A DNA stretch of 64,000 bases from Schizosaccharomyces osmophilus (GCF_027921745.1 NC_079240.1:1047001-1111000); one strand, 5' to 3'; counted from the first letter of the stretch, positions 9,983 through 19,899 are shown. Translations and numbers: made by a program. Notes: generated by a model from the sequence alone, not told the origin.

Positions 9983-11611
9983 TCATCTTTTAGAAGAAAT
10001 GGATGAAGGTCTGGACTTAGGATCAGGTACATTCTCATCCATGATAGTTTTCAAGTTGGCTTCTGCTTTGGATTGAGAATTTGTAGTCCCGGTTGTATAG
10101 TTTGTACTACGGGAATCGGCAGCTTGGTCATCATCTAATCGCTTGTCAGATGATATGGTATCCGACATAGAAGGAACAGCTTCCTGCGGCAAAGTACGAT
10201 ACCTTCTTCTCCATTCTCGGAATCTTGTAAACGCCGTCTTAAACTGGGTTAAAGAAGGTTGTCTCCAAAACGTGTCCGTATATGTCCATGGGCCAATTGA
10301 CCACTTGTCGTCAATCCAAGCAATTCCATCGGGAGGAAGAAACTGAGCGGTAGGCTCTGCTACAGGAACATTTCTGTCTGAGCTTGTAAAGTTGGGGTGA
10401 TCCGTTGGTAGTGTTCGATTTAACCAGCCAACACCAACCCAGTACCGCTGATGTTCTACTAGATGTAGACATTTTTCCGTTATGTTTTCATTTCCAGTTC
10501 CCTCAGTAGAAGTGCCCTCCTGTTTTGTAGGGGCCGTGCCTTTTTTGAATGCTTTCAGTAAACTAGTCGTAGCACCATCTTTGGATTCCATTTTAGAAGC
10601 ATCCCCAGGAATCGACGGAGGCTCGTCCAATAAGCCTTCCTCTTCTTTCTCCTTGTTTTCGATTTTTCCAAAAACAAATTTTTCCGAAAGTGAACTGAAA
10701 ACAGAGATTCGGGCAACGGCGAGCGTAACGGCTTTCATGGGAGGAGAATGCCATGCAAGCACGATTGACGACAAGAAAATAAACACAGCTTGAGTAGGTA
10801 GACAGAAAATAAATATAGCTGTAATCAATGGGAGATAACTGAAGAACAGAGTATTGGACGCCTGTGAATACTGATACAAATTGTGAATCGGCTCAAGATA
10901 CGCATCCAGTAGAGTGGGGCCAGTTGACGATTTCACAAATATTAATCCTTTATCGATCTTTTGAGAAGTTTCCACGGGGTAATCGTCTTTACGAATTAAA
11001 TGATCAGTTACGATTTTTGAGATGGAAAGCCTGCTAGCCTTCTGTAACACATCTTCAGTTATCGGTGCCTTTTCTTCGTGAAGTTCTTCACCTATGCTAT
11101 CAGACCTTTGTGCCTTTTTCTTGGGCTTTTGGGATGATGGATCGCTTGAGGAATGCAATTCTGTGCTTGGTGTTCTTCCATGAGTCCATTTACCTTGCAG
11201 AAGCTGAAGACCAGGGGCTCCTTGACCGAATTCCTCTCCTTCCACGTCCGAGTCAATGTGGACGGTTTGCTCTTCAGATTCAGTCGTTGGATTCGCCGGT
11301 TCGGAAGTATTTTCAACCGAAGTCTTATTGTTTTCTTCTTCTTCTTCGGTATTAAGAGAAGATGCTTGATTGTGATCTATATTTCGCATACTTGTAAACC
11401 AGAAAAGCCAAGCAGACACAGAGCATGCAAGAGTAGGTCGCGGATAAAGAACAATTAACCATGTAAAAAACAATGTACTTAAACTTGTATACCAGGGAGC
11501 AATCCAAAGGCATACTTTCAAAACATCGTCTAGCAATTCAGACCCTGTGGATCGTACTGTAGACTGCGAGGAGTTTTTTTCAGAGAGTAAATGAGCCTGT
11601 ACAGTAGACAT
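9983..11611 (-). CDS. pex32: Pex23/Pex32-family integral membrane peroxin
   Basis: Membrane protein of the Pex23/24/30-32 group, ER-resident in yeasts, controlling peroxisome size and number and ER-peroxisome contacts. Single exon, 542 aa, ATG start. An N-terminal hydrophobic hairpin (about residues 30-72, VCLWIAPWYTSLSTLFFTW onward) is followed by an acidic low-complexity stretch. A second hydrophobic block lies near 255-305 (LPLITAIFIFCLP). The C-terminal dysferlin-type module spans roughly 385-475: GWLNRTLPTDHPNFTS (DysF-N), then WSIGPWTYTDTFW and FREWRRRYR (DysF-C). The Ser/Thr-rich tail is probably disordered. In S. pombe the gene between meu8 and the acetyltransferase is annotated as a Pex32-like peroxin. 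Which Pex23-family paralogue it matches best needs phylogeny. Confidence 0.85.
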   Translation of the reverse strand: MSTVQAHLLSEKNSSQSTVRSTGSELLDDVLKVCLWIAPWYTSLSTLFFTWLIVLYPRPTLACSVSAWLFWFTSMRNIDHNQASSLNTEEEEENNKTSVENTSEPANPTTESEEQTVHIDSDVEGEEFGQGAPGLQLLQGKWTHGRTPSTELHSSSDPSSQKPKKKAQRSDSIGEELHEEKAPITEDVLQKASRLSISKIVTDHLIRKDDYPVETSQKIDKGLIFVKSSTGPTLLDAYLEPIHNLYQYSQASNTLFFSYLPLITAIFIFCLPTQAVFIFLSSIVLAWHSPPMKAVTLAVARISVFSSLSEKFVFGKIENKEKEEEGLLDEPPSIPGDASKMESKDGATTSLLKAFKKGTAPTKQEGTSTEGTGNENITEKCLHLVEHQRYWVGVGWLNRTLPTDHPNFTSSDRNVPVAEPTAQFLPPDGIAWIDDKWSIGPWTYTDTFWRQPSLTQFKTAFTRFREWRRRYRTLPQEAVPSMSDTISSDKRLDDDQAADSRSTNYTTGTTNSQSKAEANLKTIMDENVPDPKSRPSSISSKR

Positions 11612-12186
11612 GATTATGACAAAAAAAGTGGAAACGTATCATAAACAAAAATGGTTTACCAGATAAATAAAGCTACAATTGTCTGTGCTTCTGAGGGTGA
11701 GAGAAAATGATTTTTTAATAAGGTTTTCAGGGTACAAAATAGGAAGCCTTTAATACAAAACAGATAGAAAGCTGGCAACGCAGATTTCAACTTGAATAAA
11801 ATGAATCAATTCTTGGCGTTCTTTTCTTTCGCCTGCGGAACCGAAACTGTGTTCAGTTAAGGAACAGCACAGTGTACAAATGGAATGACTATATGCAATA
11901 ATTACAAAATGTTGGATTTGATTCACTTATAAGAACCAAAAATAAAAGTTTTTTTTTGATCTATTATGGGCTAGTATAAACTGAAACTCCTTCCAAAGGA
12001 TGGTATGTTTGTATGAGGGCTACAAAACATTAAAGAGAACAAAATTCTCCATATATTTATGGATGTATTGAATTTAATTAAAATATTCGTAATACTAAAA
12101 TCGGTCATAAAGAAAGAATCAGCGAAAGATCGCTGAGACAAGAAACAGAAGCAAAGACATAGTTTGGTCAAACGTAAATGGAAAGC
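11612..12186. other. Intergenic: pex32 promoter and acetyltransferase 3' flank
   Basis: I see nothing beyond AT-rich flanking DNA. The minus-strand frame at 11971-12171 has no recognisable content. Confidence 0.6.
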
Positions 12187-12921
12187 TTAGCAAACAGAAG
12201 CCGCATGGATAGAGGTGGTTGTGCTATTGATATGACTGGGAAGACTAGCAGGAGTGCTAGTTGGATGTTTGGGCTTTGTGTTGGAGCTGAGCAGAGCGTC
12301 TGCTTCACGAACCATGATTTCAAGGGGAATATGATTTGTTTCACGTTCTAAGAAAATTGTCTTTTTGAGCGTAAAGCCAAAATGTTCGTAGATAGCACGA
12401 TTGTGAGGATGACTCGATTCCAAATAGATAGGAAGATTCTCCTGGTTACAGAGATCCATAATAGGTTGTACAAGTCTTCGAAGGCATCCTTTTCCTTGTT
12501 GATTCCGTCGAATGCCAACGTAGACTAGGTACCAGGAAGAATCATCTCGTTGCTGAAGGATTTCCGCCTTTGTATCATGAAGAACGGGCAGAAACTCACG
12601 GAAGAAACGATGGCGGCCTTCTGAATCCAATTGATAGTTAAGGCGCCACATACCACTTCTTAGAATCGAGTACCAATCATCCATGTTACTGCCGGGCCCC
12701 ATCCACAAGGAGACACCGGAGAAATCGTCCGCTTGCAAAACCATGCCGCGCATGATGTGGGCATACACGATGTACTCCATCATTCCCTGAAGTACCTTTC
12801 TGTACTGCTGGTCATTGCTGCAATGGCACAAGTACAAACATACTGGATCATCGTAAAAGGCTTCCACCAAGACAGAAGCTGCCTTTTTGTAATCTTTTGC
12901 TTCCACTCGTTGAGCAGCCAT
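12187..12921 (-). CDS. GNAT-family N-acetyltransferase
   Basis: Predicted acetyl-CoA-dependent N-acetyltransferase of 244 aa. The start is the ATG of MAAQRVEAKDYKKA; the frame extends upstream only to a GTG. The fold is visible from the N-terminal strand-helix (AASVLVEAFYDDPVCLYLCH), through the acetyl-CoA loop YLVYVGIRRNQQGKGCLRRL (R/Q-x-x-G-x-G/C variant), to IYLESSHPHNRAIYEHFGF, the typical GNAT motif B ending. The last 40 residues are Ser/Thr/Pro-rich. Substrate unknown; related fungal proteins of this arrangement are often annotated as acting on small molecules. It occupies the same place between pex32 and the amidase as in S. pombe. Confidence 0.88.
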   Translation of the reverse strand: MAAQRVEAKDYKKAASVLVEAFYDDPVCLYLCHCSNDQQYRKVLQGMMEYIVYAHIMRGMVLQADDFSGVSLWMGPGSNMDDWYSILRSGMWRLNYQLDSEGRHRFFREFLPVLHDTKAEILQQRDDSSWYLVYVGIRRNQQGKGCLRRLVQPIMDLCNQENLPIYLESSHPHNRAIYEHFGFTLKKTIFLERETNHIPLEIMVREADALLSSNTKPKHPTSTPASLPSHINSTTTSIHAASVC

Positions 12922-13812
12922 ATTTGATCTATTAGTAGAACTAGATACAATCACAATTACAATTACAATAACAAATAATTGGGTGGCAATCCTTCAATGA
13001 ATCGACGTTTTCTTCCTAGTCGCGAATACAACAAATAACGAGTAATAAACAGAATCCAAGATCAATTGTTGATGATTTACGAATCTTTTCAGTTACAAGA
13101 ATTCACTAATCCTTTGTTTCTTATACCTTTACCTTTTAAGGACACTGTGTGACTGAATCAACACTAGTCCTCTACATATATATATCAACCATTCAAGCTG
13201 GAAGACAAAACTCTAAAAGAGTGCTTTGATATACGCAATCAGTAACCAAATAGATGAAAGGCAATGACTCGATCGGTCAATTTCCTTTGCCCGAAACCAT
13301 GGCCGACGGGCAGGGTTTGAGATGCCTTACCACAAGAATTGAAGTCCAGTAACCACTACGGTGAATTTGTGAAGCAAAAAAATTTGCTATGCAAAGAGAT
13401 ATTTGTAGAATCATGTCAAAAAGAAGATGTCCTTGTATACAATAGTCCATGACTCTTTTTTTCTTTCTTTCTTTTCTCAAATCCAGCGATGACGCAATGT
13501 GTAAACAAACCCACAATGAATTTGTACATCATGAACAAGTTGGGAACAGTATGCAGCATACTTATGGAAACATGTATATATAATTTCATTCAATACAAAA
13601 ATTAATTTTACATGAAAGGTCCCCACTTTGGACATATTTAGCACACTACATTGCAGCCATTTTCTATGCCTACAAGACTATACAAAGCTAAAAGAACGCT
13701 GTTTTGTTCTAAATTTTTAAATTTTAAAAGTATGCATTGATTCATTAAACAAAAGTATTCTTATATTTCATTCTATATACAAGTAGATTAGTAAGTTACA
13801 TGGCCAAAAAGC
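12922..13812. other. Intergenic: acetyltransferase promoter and amidase 3' flank
   Basis: About 0.9 kb with no convincing gene on either strand. The frame at 13277-13516 (minus) has no family resemblance and uneven composition. Confidence 0.6.
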
Positions 13813-15414
13813 TTAGAGTATTCTCACAACCTTTTCAAGGGCTGCCAACAAGTTCTCATCTTCCCAACGTGTTCCGACCAGTTGCAAACCGACGGGAGCA
13901 TCTTTATAGTCTTCTGGTTTGTAGTTTTGATAATAGAAAGCGTCATCATCATTCATGGGTTCGTAAGATTCATCCTTGACATCCAAAGCTGGATCCACCT
14001 TGGTCACGGGAAAAACAGCAGAAGGAAGATCAAGCAAATTCCAAACGGAAAAGTAGGTCCAATATCTCGTTTCTCCTAATCTGGGCGCAGGACCGGGTCC
14101 GGCAGGACACAAGACAAAATCGACTCCATAGGCCTGTAAATGCTTGATGTATTGATTCCGGTATTCATCACGATCCGCCACAAGCTTCCAAACTCCAGCC
14201 ACATCGTGGTTTTTTACATTGGGCTGTTTAAGGATCCACTCGGTCAATGGCTCTAGGGGTTCGCCAACCTGTGCAAACAAGTCATAGCATGCTTTACCAC
14301 CATCAAGCCAGTACAGCTCGGAAATAAGATCCCAAGAATACTTGTGTTTGAATGGTTCGATGTCGATGAGTTCATACTCAGGAGAGTCCTTGAGTTTGTC
14401 TATGACAATCTCCATGGCTCTTTGAACGGGAGGCTGAGGAGTAACCACCCGATCGGTACGCATAATGCCGATTTTTAGTTTGGTAGGCAAATTTGGGGTG
14501 CGCCAGGGAAGAGGCACGATAGAAGCATCCTCCAACCAAGGCTCTCCAGCCATACAAGCCTTCATAAACAAATTTAAGTCACGAGCACTCTGTGCCAAAG
14601 GACCTACAACACCAAGGATGGATTCTTGGCCTTTCACGGCGCCTTGACAGCCTTTTCGGGACAAGCGTAGCGTGGAAGGACGGAAACCATAAAGACCATT
14701 ATTGGCAGCAGGCGAACGGATGGAGCCGCCGATATCACTGCCAATGCCCAGGACAGAAGCTCGTAACCCCAAAAGGGCACCTTCACCACCGGAAGAGCCA
14801 CCGGGTGTGAGTTTTCGGTTGAAGGGATTGAGGGTGGTGCCCATTAAAGGACTCGACGTTTCCAAATGCATGAGGCTTTGGGGTTGAGAAGTACGACAAT
14901 AAAACACACCGCCTGCTTTACGGATGGTTTGAACGATATCAGAGTCCGCTTCGGCAATCTCGTTGGCTTTAGCTAAAAAGCTGGCGGTTGCGGTATGTCC
15001 TTTCAAACTGATGTGTTCCTTGACAGAGATGGGGACGCCATGGAGAGGACCGACGAGTTGGCCCGTCGTTGCATAATATTCGTCGAGTTTCGTAGCTTGT
15101 TCCAGCGCTTCTTCCAACAACAATTCGTTCACGCAATTGAGCAATTGTTGGGCAATAGCGGCGCGCTTACAAAAGGCCACCACTAACTCTTTACTTGTCG
15201 TTTTGTGTTCTTTGATCAAGTCGGCCAAACCAGTAGCGTCATAGTTCTCGGTTAGCTCCAACTCTTTTGGGGACAAGAGTCCGCAAGTTTTGGGCACATT
15301 GGTAACGTTTAGCATATCCTTTGGAGGATCGCTTTTCAGCTTCATCGAGGGAGGAATCGTGCTATCGCGATTCGCGCAGTACTGCGCAGAGATGGTTTGC
15401 CATTCGATCGTCAT
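13813..15414 (-). CDS. Amidase-signature hydrolase (acetamidase / fatty-acid-amide-hydrolase type)
   Basis: Cytosolic amide hydrolase of 533 aa in one exon. The catalytic Ser-cisSer-Lys triad is present and correctly spaced: Lys132 in PISVKEHISLKG, cis-Ser207 in TPGGSSGGEGAL and nucleophile Ser231 in GSDIGGSIRSPA. Spacings of 75 and 24 residues equal those of mammalian FAAH (Lys142, Ser217, Ser241). The C-terminal part contains the usual FVLCPAGPGPAPRLG and YFSVWNLLDLPSAVFPVT segments. In fungi such enzymes are annotated as acetamidases (amdS-like) or general amidases. Substrate cannot be told from sequence. The S. pombe counterpart has the same length as far as I recall. Confidence 0.92.
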   Translation of the reverse strand: MTIEWQTISAQYCANRDSTIPPSMKLKSDPPKDMLNVTNVPKTCGLLSPKELELTENYDATGLADLIKEHKTTSKELVVAFCKRAAIAQQLLNCVNELLLEEALEQATKLDEYYATTGQLVGPLHGVPISVKEHISLKGHTATASFLAKANEIAEADSDIVQTIRKAGGVFYCRTSQPQSLMHLETSSPLMGTTLNPFNRKLTPGGSSGGEGALLGLRASVLGIGSDIGGSIRSPAANNGLYGFRPSTLRLSRKGCQGAVKGQESILGVVGPLAQSARDLNLFMKACMAGEPWLEDASIVPLPWRTPNLPTKLKIGIMRTDRVVTPQPPVQRAMEIVIDKLKDSPEYELIDIEPFKHKYSWDLISELYWLDGGKACYDLFAQVGEPLEPLTEWILKQPNVKNHDVAGVWKLVADRDEYRNQYIKHLQAYGVDFVLCPAGPGPAPRLGETRYWTYFSVWNLLDLPSAVFPVTKVDPALDVKDESYEPMNDDDAFYYQNYKPEDYKDAPVGLQLVGTRWEDENLLAALEKVVRIL

Positions 15415-15547
15415 GTTGAATCAGTCAAAGAATTTCAAAGCAAAATATAAATAAAAAATAAATCAAGTCTCAAAGTAAGTAGGACTCTACAGTAAAAATA
15501 TAAAGGCAATCGTATTGCACTTGTTGTAGCCCAAGTATTTCAAAACC

Positions 15548-15582
15548 AAAGAAGAGGCCCTTTTCATTAGGACCTCTTTCTT
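15548..15582. repeat. Short imperfect hairpin
   Basis: GAAGAGGCCC (15551-15560) and GGACCTCTTTC (15570-15580) can pair around a nine-base loop with one C/A mismatch. It lies just past the end of the small minus-strand ORF 15592-15774, so it could be part of a 3' end signal, or mean nothing. Confidence 0.5.
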
Positions 15583-15591
15583 CCTTTTATA

Positions 15592-15774
15592 TCATCGTCG
15601 GGGTTTGCTTTTTCGGGGAACTTTAATCAAAAGATAGCCAACCTTAATATCAATGGACTGCTCACAAGGTAAGGCAAAGGTCATTGACTCCACATTTATG
15701 AGCCTTCTTCTCCATTGGCCTACCAATTGCCCGGCGGCTCTCTCCTTAAGGTTCGCCTTTGTGGTCGTCATCAT
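15592..15774 (-). CDS. Possible small protein gene, 60 codons, unknown
   Basis: ORF opening with tandem ATGs (MMTTTKANLKER) and ending in the very basic PRKSKPRR. Composition is mixed (Q, W, R, C, D) rather than the K/N/F/I/L bias of chance frames in this genome, and GC is close to that of genes. I recognise no family. Upstream on the same strand another ATG opens MQALGFSSPSRLTRASWSKK, which looks like a mitochondrial presequence but stops before this ORF and shows no good splice donor. It could be a real small basic protein, an exon of an unresolved gene, or chance. Confidence 0.3.
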   Translation of the reverse strand: MMTTTKANLKERAAGQLVGQWRRRLINVESMTFALPCEQSIDIKVGYLLIKVPRKSKPRR

Positions 15775-16090
15775 TGTGGAGTGTTATCTCTTCTTGGACC
15801 AAGAAGCGCGGGTTAAGCGACTCGGGGAAGAGAAACCCAAAGCTTGCATTTGATGGAGATAAAAATTAGATAAGATAAGATAAGACAGTACTAAAGTACT
15901 CTGATACAAAAAGATGCACTGTATTGTTGTCATATTTTTCAATAACGCACTGTCTTAAACTTCGATGAAGCCGTTGTATATCCAATGTTGGCTCTCGGTA
16001 TTGTATGTTTCGTTGCGCATAGCGCAGCGTTGCTCCTCAGTATCCTCTCTTTCGGTGATCTTAATGGATGGATGATAATTGGTTCATGCT

Positions 16091-16104
16091 CGAATTTTCC
16101 AGAT
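16091..16104 (+). promoter_or_regulatory. Heat-shock-element-like site upstream of hsp10
   Basis: cGAAttTTCcaGAt: two perfect alternating NGAAN units and a third with two of three bases, about 160 bases before the hsp10 ATG. Position and gene make Hsf1 control plausible. Confidence 0.45.
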
Positions 16105-16263
16105 GCTTTGCAAAGTGCTTTTAAGGAGAGGAGACGAGAGCAAGATTCGGTTGTTGATCCAACTTGCCAAAAACCAACTCGGAAACAAAGAGGATTTCTT
16201 TGACAACGTCCATACGAAAACCGCGTAATAACACTTGAAGACTTAAAAGCAACGACATCTATA

Positions 16264-16578
16264 ATGGCTACCAAATTAAAGAGTGCAAAGTCGATCGTTC
16301 CTCTTTTGGATCGTATCCTCGTCCAACGTGTCAAGGCTGACCCCAAGACCGCTTCCGGCATCTTCTTGCCCGAAAAGAGCCTCGAAAGGTTGTCCGAAGG
16401 CCGTGTCATTGCTACTGGAAAGGGCTTGATGAACAAGACGGGTGCTCCCACTCCTCCTAGTGTCACTCCAGGCGATCGTGTTTTGTTACCTGCTTTTGGT
16501 GGAAGCAACATCAAAGTTGGCGAGCAGGAATACAGCCTCTACCGTGATCATGAATTGTTGGCTGTAATCAAAGAGTAA
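16264..16578 (+). CDS. hsp10: Mitochondrial co-chaperonin Hsp10 (GroES family)
   Basis: Seven-fold cap of the mitochondrial Hsp60 folding chamber. 104 aa, one exon. The GroES signature is complete: VPLLDRILVQRVK at the N terminus, the mobile loop KTASGIFLPE that docks on Hsp60, then GRVIATGKG, GDRVLLPAFGGSNIKV and the C-terminal YSLYRDHELLAVIKE. As in other Hsp10s there is no cleaved presequence; the basic N terminus (MATKLKSAKS) serves for import. Codon use is biased as in highly expressed genes. Transcribed away from the amidase. Confidence 0.98.
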   Translation: MATKLKSAKSIVPLLDRILVQRVKADPKTASGIFLPEKSLERLSEGRVIATGKGLMNKTGAPTPPSVTPGDRVLLPAFGGSNIKVGEQEYSLYRDHELLAVIKE

Positions 16579-17076
16579 ACGGAAGCTTTGGTTTCCACAG
16601 AAAGATTCTTTTCCAAAGAGCCTTTTCAAGAAACCATCTTGATGAAATGTGTCGTCGTTTTGGTTTCTATTCTCTTTTCTTTTCTTACTTTTTCTTGTTG
16701 AATATTACATTTTGGGAAAATAAAAAAATTCAGTCCTTGAATTTGGTTCCCTTTTTCCTTCGAAATCGTTCGAATGGGGTTCAAAATTCACACCCTACAT
16801 GATTTAGGATTTCCCCTTTTTTGGAAAGAGATGGCGGAGGTTTCCTTTCAACCATATTTCCTCGTTTCCTCCCCCTCCTCCTCCTCTATCTTGTTTTCAC
16901 AGATCCTCCAAAGTCCCTCCAAGACCTCATGATTTTTATTGAGTTTCGGTTCGCTTACGATCATCCTTGTGTTCCAAACACACATTTATATCCTTGACAA
17001 GAAATACATTTTTTTTATCGTCTCTATCCATCTATCTGTTGTTTCGTAAAGTTATTGTAGTCGTACATGGACCATT
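16579..17076. other. Convergent intergenic region hsp10 / nse1
   Basis: 3' flanks of two converging genes. It contains a C/T-rich tract around 16860-16900 (CCTCC repeats) on the plus strand. No gene seen. Confidence 0.6.
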
Positions 17077-17839
17077 CTACCATCTTCCAATCCTTGTAGC
17101 TTCTGTCCAACTTGTGTTGCAATTAGGACATGACTCGTAAGCCAAATGTTTGCAGCAATACACATGCAAACAGTATCCACATTCGCAAACGTAACCCTAG
17201 AATAAATGTCAGTCATTTTAGTCGCACAAGAATTTTATTTCTTTCACACACACATACCGCTGTGACAATCCCCCGACAAGCATTGCATTCGTACAAGCTG
17301 CTTTCATACTCATTGTGTAGGTATGCCTCCATGTCTGCCAGTGCATGGTTTGTAAATGTCCAAATCCCTTCGCGATGGTTCAACCAACCATCTCGTTCAA
17401 ACGCGCTCAGGTATGTTTCCACCACGGATGGTGCCAGTGACATGTCCCGGCGAGCATGTTTGTGTATCTGCAGCGTACTAATCGAGTACTGATACTCTTC
17501 CGCTTGCATAATCCAGTCGATGATTCTTCGCATCAACTCAATTTGGCTCGTTGAGTACGGCGTGGCCATTTGCGAAACAGGATCCCCGGACACGTTTTGG
17601 AAATGCCATGTTGGCCGGCCATCAAGCTGGTCCTGAATCCTCTGGAGTTTAAAGTCGTAGTCGTGGATGTTTTTGTTGATTTCATTCATTGTTTGGCTCA
17701 GCGACCCGGATTCACCAAATAAATCTTGAATCAGTACTTGCACTACATCCTCATCTACACCAAACGTTCGATTCATTACATATTGTAGTACAAACTTTTG
17801 CTTTTCTGCAATTTCCTCAATCCGCGTATCTCCTTCCAT
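17077..17839 (-). CDS. nse1: Smc5-6 complex subunit Nse1 (RING-like)
   Basis: Non-SMC element 1 of the Smc5-6 DNA-repair complex. It works as a RING E3-type subunit with Nse3 and Nse4 in the nucleus. Two exons, 17258-17839 and 17077-17196, give 233 aa. The start is MEGDTRIEEIAEKQKFV; the TTG extension to 17908 is not used. Winged-helix segments lie around residues 10-60 and 105-165 (RIIDWIMQ, VVETYLSAFERDGWLNHREG). The zinc module is split by the intron: CNACRGIVTAGYVC in front, then CGYCLHVYCC and CPNCNTSW. The missing second exon would remove most zinc ligands. Confidence 0.92.
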
Positions 17840-18770
17840 ACGACTTTGTTTTGTACCTTTAGGACAGACAAACCAATCGATTTCCACCAATATCCAATTT
17901 TGAGCCAAGGAATCCCAGAAAATTTACCCTTTCAAACCTTTTTCTATATATTTCCTTTTGTTTTTCTCGATACCAATTCTTCGGTGACCAAGTACAAAAG
18001 GGCGCGTTCAGGATAGAAACAAGAAATCGCTTACAATAATATGATTTCCTCCCTTGCAAAGATATGCGCATTTTTGAAAGGAAATGCATAATTTCCCATT
18101 CATACATTGCATGGAATGGAAGGAAAAAATATTAAAATAAAAACTGATCTACTTTAGTGTGCTCTCTCCTTGAAATTGCTGTGATTTGTATGCGTCTTAC
18201 CAAATGTAATTGCTATACAATTCCACAAAATCGCAAGTTTTAACCAGACGATCAACTCTAAAGTGATTACAAACCAACTCTACAAAAACTCTGGATTCTA
18301 AAAAGCTAGCAAACATCAAGTTTGTTTATTTGTTTACTTGTTTGTTTACGTGATATTTTTCTACAAGAAAAAAAGCGATGGAGACGCCAAACAATTGGTG
18401 ATATTTTCTCCATCCAAGTTGTACTGAAAAAAAAAAGAGATTTTAATATGTAAAAAAAAATAAATAAGGAAAAAAAGCACGCTTTGGACTGGAACGTTGA
18501 AAGGTGCCCATTTCAGTCCTCCCAAGTGAACAAAGAAAAGAAAAATAACAACAATTTATAAAAACAAAAAAAAACTAACCAACCAAGTTCTTCCCTTTGC
18601 GTTTGCAACTTGATTTTTCCTTTGGTATTTCTACCTCCCTTCCCATATCTGCAAGTCTTCAAAACAAAAAGTGCTTGCGCACTTCAAGCTTATGTTGGGT
18701 TAATACATTCGAAACGAGGATTCTGTTGAAATTATAAATGATTTATAGTAAAATATAAAACTTGAAACCT
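17840..18770. other. Divergent intergenic region nse1 / gpi2
   Basis: About 0.9 kb with no ORF I trust. Two forkhead cores lie at 18331-18349, and several A-rich tracts occur between 18366 and 18580. Confidence 0.6.
18331..18349. promoter_or_regulatory. Tandem forkhead cores between nse1 and gpi2
   Basis: TGTTTAC occurs at 18331-18337 and again at 18343-18349, in the same orientation with starts 12 bases apart and within a run of TTTGTTT units. Tandem same-phase cores resemble forkhead-regulated promoters, but the motif is short and the DNA T-rich. Confidence 0.35.
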
Positions 18771-19899
18771 ATGGAAGACGTTTGCGCCGCTCCAGCACCT
18801 AAAAAAGTGCTTCCATCATTATTGTTACATCCATATACGAAGCCAAAGAGAACAGACAAAGGATTGCATAGCAGAAAACCATGGAAGAAAGTTCTCTGGA
18901 GAAAGCAACATTATCCAGACAATTATATTGATCAATCCTTCTTGAGCGGCTTGCAACGAAATGTCAACATCCAGGTAACTGACTTTTGGTCACTCGTGGC
19001 TGATAGCCTACCAATCTCTCAACACTTGTCAAGCGTGGTGGTATTTGCTGCAGTTTTTGTTGGAATTCATAGAAAAAAGTTATCTTGTGGAATCGTTGGA
19101 ATGACATCCAATGTTAGCGCTGTTGGTGCTTTCCTACTCTGGGACTTGGTGTTGAGCAAACCATGCCAAAGCAGATCCTTTCTCAACTACTCTGGATTAA
19201 TTAAATCTTGTATATTGATAGTCCTAACCCTCGTTGGTTTATCGCCTATTCTCATGTCGCTCACAAAATCGACTTCTGAGGACTCCGTTTGGGCTATTGC
19301 TGTATGGCTCTTTCTTGCAAATATATTCTTTCATGAATATGCTGTGGATAACATTCAACCACATGTACGGTAAGTTTGGATTTGGAATCTGCTTCCATTA
19401 ACTTTAATTTCTAGGCTCCATAATTCATTATCAACAAACGCCGCTTTAAGCGCTTCCGTGGTGCTTGCTTCTCGTTTGGACAGATCGATTCATGTATTTT
19501 TCTTCGTTCTTTTTGCCGTTCATTGGTTTGCGCTGTTTCCTATATTTCGAAAATACATCCACGTAAGCCAAACTTATTTCAAAACCATTGCATTTCCTTA
19601 CTGATCAATACTAATAATTAAAGTTTTATTCTTTTTACGCAGATATGCTAATGACTCTTGTTCTTATAATGACCGCCTACTTGTCCCTTTATCTGGTTGC
19701 ATCGGTAACCATAGCTTTTGTTTTTCTTTCCTCCATTTTTTTCATATCCTTTGTCTGCCCTATTTGGTTTATAAAGCTTCAAAGATTCAAAAAGTACGCT
19801 CTTCTTTCACCTTTGTTTCAATGCTAACAATTTTTTTCCAGCGAAATTCATGGTCCTTGGGATATTGCTTTACCAAAGTTGGGTCCTAATAAGGATTAG
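18771..19899 (+). CDS. gpi2: GPI2/PIG-C, GlcNAc-PI synthesis subunit
   Basis: ER membrane subunit of the transferase that makes GlcNAc-phosphatidylinositol, the first step of GPI-anchor synthesis. Four exons: 18771-19369, 19415-19562, 19624-19793 and 19842-19899, 324 aa. The N-terminal WKKVLWRKQHYPDNYIDQ and FLSGLQRN are the PIG-C hallmark. Five or more hydrophobic segments follow, with LHNSLSTNAALSASVVLASRL after the first intron. The end NEIHGPWDIALPKL matches the conserved PIG-C C terminus (K-N-x-I-x-GPWD) and is created by the last splice. I chose the exon-3 acceptor at 19623 because the alternative AG gives an immediate stop. The start is the ATG of MEDVCAAPAP. Confidence 0.93.

Larger units (their letters stand above)
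15415..16263. other. Divergent intergenic region amidase / hsp10
   Basis: Unusually GC-rich for an intergenic segment here. It holds a small hairpin (15548-15582), a 60-codon minus-strand ORF (15592-15774), a 72-codon plus-strand ORF (15985-16203) and a heat-shock-element-like motif (16091-16104). Each is described separately. Confidence 0.6.

Noticed and set aside
15939-16514. 191-codon minus-strand ORF across hsp10
   Set aside because: It is the antisense shadow of the strongly codon-biased hsp10 gene; no independent signal.
17840-17908. N-terminal extension of nse1 to a TTG codon
   Set aside because: Yeast nuclear genes start at ATG; the ATG at 17839 gives the expected Nse1 length.
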